This document shows positions 58,828 to 64,000 of a stretch of 64,000 bases of DNA, one piece after another. The stretch is taken from positions 1,426,001 to 1,490,000 of the forward strand of contig OY992835.1 in assembly GCA_963921425.1 (NCBI GenBank). The letters are read 5' to 3'. Every line of letters starts with the position of its first letter. Position 1 is the first letter of the stretch. Both the position numbers and the translations under genes were made by a program. A model generated the notes under the pieces. The model searched no databases. It was not told the DNA's origin and saw nothing but the letters and a program-made list of their open reading frames with translations. This DNA comes from Dryas octopetala. Its lineage: Eukaryota; Streptophyta; Magnoliopsida; Rosales; Rosaceae.

Positions 58828-60005
58828 TAGGGGTGGGGACGGTGAGGTTCGGTCCCGTTCTCCCTCGAAACCGGGCGCTGCGCCGGACATTCATACGCGG
58901 TGTGGTTCGGTGCTTAAAACCGTGAAGGGAGTAAAAAAACTAAACCAAATCAGACCATTCCATGTGCAGTGCGGTTCTCCACTGCGGTTCTGGTTTTTTT
59001 TTTATTACATTTACATATGTTTTAAATTTTTTAATGTTTTATAATTTATATAAAACATATATTTTGGGGTTTGGCCATGTTGGAGTTTCGTCTTTTTATT
59101 ACATTTACATATATTTTAATGTTTTGTAATTTATATAAAACATATGTTTTGGGGTTTGAGCAATTGGGTTTGGTTAGACAAACTAGTTTATGTAACTACA
59201 CTATATAGAGTATATAGAATATATAAAATTTTAAACCTTAGGGTTTATAGCGTTTAGAGAATGAGAGATGAGTTGCAACCAAACCCTATACCATAAGTTT
59301 TAAATCCTTATATCATAAACTCTAATATTCTATAGGACCTATACCATATCTTAAATCTTATACCATAAATTTTAAATCCTATACCTTATATGACATATAC
59401 CCTACACACTTATACAGTATATAACTATATATTATACCGTAGAACAATAAACAATTAAAAAATTTAGTATATAGAGTATAAACTATAAATAATATAAAAA
59501 ATATACTAATTTTATTATATAGGGTAATGGATATAACTAAAATTATATACTAAAATTATTAATTTATTAATTTATTATTATATTATATATTTAGAAAATA
59601 GGTCATAGGGTTATATAAAATATATTTTAGGGTCAAAACTCTAAAATATAGCTAGGTTAATATTAATTTTAATATTTTATTAGTGTTTAGGGTTTAGGGT
59701 CTAAAGTATATAAAAATGTGTACAAAAAGTGTATAAAAAATATATAAAAATGGTATAAATATGTATAAAAAATATATAAAATAATATATATATGTATAAA
59801 AATATAAAAATATATTTTTTACAATTATGCGGTACAATTCGGTGCGATTAAATGAGATGTGGAATCGGAACCAAAACCAGAGAGAACCGGTGCGGTTCGG
59901 TTTTTTTGGCGATGTTGACTTTTTTTAGTCAATGAAGTTTTTAAAGATTTTTTGCCGGTATGATTCGACCGGTTTTGGCGGTGCACGGTTAAAATGCCAC
60001 CCCTA
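58828..60005. mobile_element. hAT-type non-autonomous element
   Basis: Ends TAGGGGTGG and CCACCCCTA, the common hAT terminus. The flanks CAAGATTT (58820-58827) and CAAGAGAT(TT) (60006 on) are near-matching 8-bp duplications, differing by one AG dinucleotide. GC-rich subterminal parts carry inverted gcggttcggt motifs. The 0.8-kb middle is very AT-rich (tataaaa, atatatgta). No coding capacity. Confidence 0.8.
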
Positions 60006-60096
60006 CAAGAGATTTCATGATGAGTCCGCAGAAGGTTTCATGATGGATCTGCGGCAGAGTGGAAAAGAAAAAATAAGCAATAAAAAGCCAATTTAG

Positions 60097-60388
60097 GGGC
60101 TCGTTTGGCACTACTTTTAAAATTGTCAAAAGCGCTTTTAAATTAGTAAAAGCATTTTTGATAGCGTTTGGCAAAAATAATTAGAAGTGCTTTTGAATTA
60201 TAAAAGCACTTCTAAGGGGTTTTTTGAGAAGCACCTGACAGGTGCTTTCTCAAGAAGCACTTTCAAATGCTTTTGCATAAATAATTTAGAAATTTTATAA
60301 AAATTTATATGTGCTTCTTAACATAAGCGCTTCTGATAAAAGCGCTACTAAATAAAAGTGCTTCTAAGAAGCAGTGACAAACGGGCCC
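60097..60388. mobile_element. MITE with GGGCTCGTTTGGCAC terminus
   Basis: Starts gggctcgtttggcactact and ends agcagtgacaaacgggccc, imperfect inverse copies. The interior is made of aaagcgcttt / aagtgcttct repeats. A 3-bp TAG is present on both sides. This wording is common in plant MITEs. No coding capacity. Confidence 0.75.
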
Positions 60389-60708
60389 TAGATATGACGT
60401 GCATCCAAAAGGTAATAATGGGATTAGTTGTACAAAATTTGGGTTTTCAACTTTTCTAGTTCGGAAGATTGTGCACCATTTACACTTTGCATTAATGTTT
60501 CTTACATGTTTTTACTTTAAGGTGACCTAACAACAGCATAAATTACTACAGCTTACAATAATCACACTTGGGAGGTTCTCAAACCAAACATGGAGGCTCC
60601 AGCTCTGCATGTTCTGCAACAACAGAACTAAAAGTTTTTCAATAAAACTCCATTAAAGTCTATGGAGTATAATTCTGAAAGTCTATGAACTGTGTGAAAA
60701 ATCTGAAC
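60389..60708. other. 3' flank of SLU7, no gene seen
   Basis: Likely 3'-UTR and terminator region of SLU7 on the minus strand. Nothing else is recognisable. Confidence 0.5.
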
Positions 60709-63306
60709 TCAGTTGAGAAAGTCTTTCATTGGATCATCATGGTGGACTTTCTTCATCCTATAAGCCTCCATATCCTCAGCAGTAACCTGAAATTGATAGA
60801 CAATGGTGATGAAATCCACAAGAAAGCCACGCAGACTCCGCCACTTAAACACCAGGCAAATTCACCAAAGAAAGGAAAAAGAATATACCTCATCATTCCA
60901 TCTAACATTGTATTTGCGCTTCCTCTCATCTCTCTCTTCTCTTTTTCTTTCATCCTCCTGTCCAAGCCAAAATTGTATAATATTAATTAACTACTCAAAA
61001 CAAAAAATTCAAAATATAGACATGTTATCTTTTCAACTCGAAATTTCAAGTTGTATAGAAAACTGACAATACCTTTTTAAGAGCTTCAGCAAGTAATTTC
61101 TCATCTAAAACCAAATCATCAGGGATATCAGTTCCCCAAGTAGCAAGTCTTTTCTCTTCTGCTGGAGGAGGCATCTCTGTTTTCAGGTTCGTGACACGAG
61201 TTAGAAAAGAGGAGATAATGTAAACATGATTCAAATATTACATGTCAATATAAAAGATTTTATCTATTTAAAAGGGAAAACCATTTGGGGAGAGAGGGAA
61301 ACCGGTGTACTAACCTTCAGTGGCCTCTTTACGAGCAATGTTAGCCTTCATAAGATCCATTGCAGCCTCAGCAGCCTCAATTCCAGCAGCACCTGTGCAA
61401 TAGCTACTGCGAATCAACTGCTTACAACACCTGTAGCCCCATTGATGATCCTTCCACCATGAACCCCATACAGTGGTGTGGTTGTTGATATAGACATCTT
61501 CTTCATACTTGCTTCTGGGAAGTGCTGTTTCCTGTATTAAGGCAGATTGATCAGATATCTATCATAATTGAGTCTTTGGCAGACTGATTATCGCCCCTTG
61601 TGTTTGAAGCTTGATAATGAGGCAGATTAAAATTTTAAGTTGCAAAATAAAAGCCTAATTATAGCAACTCTTGTAGATGCAAAGCATTTACCTGCCCCTT
61701 GATGATCCTCCCAGCACGATCATATTCAACTTCTCTTTCACTCTGTCCCAGTAGAAGCTCCCTTGGAAATTCTTCTTCATTAGCTGCGTTGCCATACTTC
61801 TCCAGGACGGTGTCCTTCGTTTTTGACTTCAAGTTCTCCTTAATTACCTTATAATTCTTATAAAGCAACTCGGCCTGGGACGGGGCTGCTTGCATGTGAA
61901 TATCTTGTCCCTTCTCAAATGCTTCCCAAGCATGGATGTTCATCTGCTTGAACTCCAAAGCTTGACCACTACTTCTATATCGGTTGTCACCGCTGTAAAA
62001 CTTCTCATTTGGATCTGCATCTGGAAGGGGGTCCTCACGCATGGACCGGGTTTTGGGATCATAATGCGCTGAGTTGACATCAAGGTTTAAAAGATATTTT
62101 GCTGTATCCTCACGAATACGCAAATTCCTGACAGTTCCTGTGCTCCCACCACCTGTTGTACGCACACGCTTCTCAACCTTTGCAAAGTCCATTTGTTTGC
62201 TCTCATCAACCTTGGCTTCATCCACCCTCAAATCATCCTCATCCTCATCCTCATCCTCGTCCTCATCCTCGTCACTACCTTTGTCCTCATCATTTTGGTT
62301 ATTATTTTTCTCCTCTAATTTCTTGAGTTGTTGTTCCTTTAAGTATTTCCTTCGAGCTTCATCTCTTGATTCATATCTCTCAATGACACGGGCATAGGTT
62401 GATGCATCATATCCATTCCAGCGGTCCCGTTTTCCATCATAATCAAGCTCAAAAGTCTCTATCTTCTCATCAGGAGCAATGTGTTTGTTCGTCCACTTTG
62501 CTCCCACTTTCCTGGGTCTTTCCATGCACGCCTTTGTTTCATGTGTCATGGCTCCACAGTTCTCACATGCACCCTTCCTATATTTATCAGCTTGGTATAT
62601 CTTTGCACCTCTGTCATACCATGATTTTGTGTAATTTGGATCTGATTTCCATTTCCTTTGATGTTTTAAGCTAGGCCTCTCAGAATTGAGATACCAAGGT
62701 GCAGATGACATATACTGTGGAATATGAGGATTGATTTCCTTTCCATCCTCATCCAATTCAGCTGGTGCAAGCCCAGCCTTACGTGCTTCTTCCAATTCAA
62801 TTTGCTTACGATGGTCTTCCCTAGATTTGAATGCCACTACAAGACCAACCACACAAGAATATCAATATAGGAGTAGGGGAGAAGAAACACAAGACTCTGA
62901 AAAACAAAAGTTTCAGCATAAACCAAAAAAGAAAAAAAAGTGATCTAGAATAACATAAATTTAGTCTGTATGAAGAGAAATAAAAAATTATTACATCCAT
63001 AATAACACTACTGAAAAATCAATAATTCAAAAAAATAAAAAATTAGTAAACATAGCATGCTTTGAACTTGATAAACCTAAACTAACAAATTATCAACTCC
63101 CTTCCTGAGAAAACCCTAATATTCCATAAACGAATCTAAGCTCAAAAAACCAAAATCTCGATCAACAATGATAAATTACATGAAAAACTACACAAAGGAA
63201 GGATCTTTCTAAATTATTCAGAAAATTTTAAGAAAAAATTGTAAAAGTAATCAAATGTAAGATCCGTAAAGAAAGGCAAAGAGAAAGAACCTGAAGCGGT
63301 CGCCAT
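60709..63306 (-). CDS. SLU7: Pre-mRNA-splicing factor SLU7
   Basis: SLU7 acts in the spliceosome at the second catalytic step, helping 3' splice-site choice. Minus-strand exons: 63306-63291 (MATAS), 62836-61692, 61531-61315, 61176-61073, 60957-60889, 60786-60709, giving 542 aa. All junctions are GT-AG and in phase, and the length fits plant SLU7. Visible features: [20 protein letters not shown] at the N-terminus; [12 protein letters not shown]; the single CCHC zinc knuckle [14 protein letters not shown] near residue 100; [18 protein letters not shown]; a lysine-rich stretch followed by a run of about 20 Asp/Glu; [37 protein letters not shown]; and [20 protein letters not shown] in exon 3. The C-terminus is charged ([16 protein letters not shown]) and ends MKDFLN. 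No damage is seen. Upstream (63430-63520) is a GA-rich 5' leader, typical for a housekeeping plant gene. Confidence 0.97.
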
Positions 63307-63439
63307 GGTTGGTCGTCTCGAAGCTAAAGCTCCAAACAGCCCTAATTTTGAGATTGAAATCCGAAACAAAATCAATCTAAATTCCAAAACAACAAGCATA
63401 TAAGTCGAGAAGCATCACTACAACAAAACCCATTCATCA

Positions 63440-63540
63440 ATTCAACCCAAAACAAGCTCGAAGAGAGAGGGAGAGGACAGAGAGAGAGAGAGATGAGAGA
63501 GAGAGGCGGATGAAATCTGAGGTGATCACGAAGAGAGGGG
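63440..63540 (-). promoter_or_regulatory. GA/CT-rich leader-promoter of SLU7
   Basis: On the minus strand this is a CT-rich stretch ending about 140 bp before the ATG, a common feature near plant transcription starts. No TATA box was identified with confidence. Confidence 0.4.
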
Positions 63541-63617
63541 CAGCTTAAACAACTTAAACCTAATGTATTTATTATCTAATATATGTATAAATATATTTAC
63601 CTGCAAATTGGGTTCAA

Positions 63618-63690
63618 ATAGACTTCGCAGTCTAGTGGTTAAGGCGCTGTCTGATTGCCTTCTGAACTGAGTTCGAAGTCCAAAATAGTA
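63618..63690 (+). repeat. tRNA-like (SINE-type) sequence
   Basis: Contains an A-box-like TAGTGGTTAAGGCG (63634-63647) and a B-box-like GAGTTCGAAGTCC (about 63669-63681), spaced as in a tRNA. The acceptor stem does not pair convincingly. This is more likely a tRNA-derived pseudogene or SINE head than a working tRNA gene. Confidence 0.45.
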
Positions 63691-63814
63691 TATTTCCTTT
63701 TCTTTTTTTTGGGTATTAAAAATTTAATTAAACAAACTTTTTTTTTTTTGAGTCAATAATTAAACAAACTAAATCAGATATAAATAAGTTTAATTAGGGT
63801 TATTAAATATTAAG

Positions 63815-64000
63815 GGGGTGTATTCAATTAGAATTTTAATGGACTTTTATAGACTTTTTAAAAGTTATTGACTTTGGTAGAGTTGATAGATTTTTAATGA
63901 CTTTCATAAACTCCATATAGACTTTGACAGAATTCTATTTAGAGTTTTCTTGACTTTTCTCATAAATTTTGAAGGATTTTATAAAGTTCTAATAACTTTG
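63815..64000. mobile_element. MITE, left end, cut by window
   Basis: Starts gggggtgtattcaattagaattttaatgg and shares ttattgactttggtagagttgatagatttttaatgac with the inverse of 16080-16190. It runs off the window. Confidence 0.65.

Noticed and set aside
59690..59705. Telomere-like gtttagggtttaggg
   Set aside because: Only two units inside an AT-rich hAT element; not an interstitial telomere array.
62074..62397. Serine-rich plus-strand frame
   Set aside because: It is the antisense of the acidic Asp/Glu run of SLU7, which gives serine repeats.
1..64000. CRISPR array, bacterial operon or phage-type system
   Set aside because: All real genes have spliceosomal introns and plant families. No regularly spaced repeat-spacer pattern was seen.

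Overview
The window is nuclear DNA of a flowering plant. Genes are split by GT-AG introns, the intergenic DNA is AT-rich, and much of it is transposable-element (TE) debris. Protein similarity recalled from memory (phytoene synthase, SLU7, the Ty1/copia gag) points to a woody rosid, most likely Rosaceae. No species can be named from the sequence alone.

Layout. 1-3265: the 3' part of a SEN1-like superfamily-1 helicase gene whose last exon reads in frame into a G-patch segment. The reading frame ends inside a CACTA-like TE terminus. 3216-11376: a region bounded by related inverted termini with GATATC-rich subterminal DNA. It holds a minus-strand, plastid-type TPR gene that lacks its last exon, and a 691-bp tandem duplication. 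11400-19880: gypsy remnants, MITEs, a 1.1-kb fold-back Mutator-like element with a perfect 9-bp target duplication, and the long upstream region of the next gene. 19887-23607: a complete six-exon phytoene synthase gene (PSY, 428 aa). 24259-28100: a MuDR-type transposase relic whose catalytic middle is deleted in frame. 28250-31660: repeat DNA, some unidentified exons and a Helitron 3' end. 31791-34320: a minus-strand kynurenine-aminotransferase-like gene broken near its C-terminus. 34634-42960: a P-loop NTPase gene, head-to-head with the previous one, split by a 6.6-kb Ty1/copia element. 43436-52225: nested TEs, namely a MULE MITE, a hAT transposase relic, a 5.4-kb hAT-like insertion inside it, and a Pack-MULE-like element inside that. 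53297-57040: a TIM44 pseudogene containing another MULE MITE and a 70-bp-arm hairpin. 58076-58638: a DUF761-type gene broken by a 32-bp tandem duplication. 58828-60005 and 60097-60388: hAT-type non-autonomous elements. 60709-63306: a complete six-exon SLU7 splicing-factor gene (542 aa, minus strand). The window ends in a tRNA-like sequence and the start of another MITE.

Only PSY (first committed step of carotenoid synthesis, in plastids) and SLU7 (second step of nuclear pre-mRNA splicing) look fully intact. The genes do not form a pathway cluster. The main story is turnover: at least six TE insertions can be bounded, four of them Mutator-like or hAT elements with exact target duplications, and several genes are visibly decaying or chimeric. 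The best candidate for something new is the helicase/G-patch fusion with its TE-derived stop codon.
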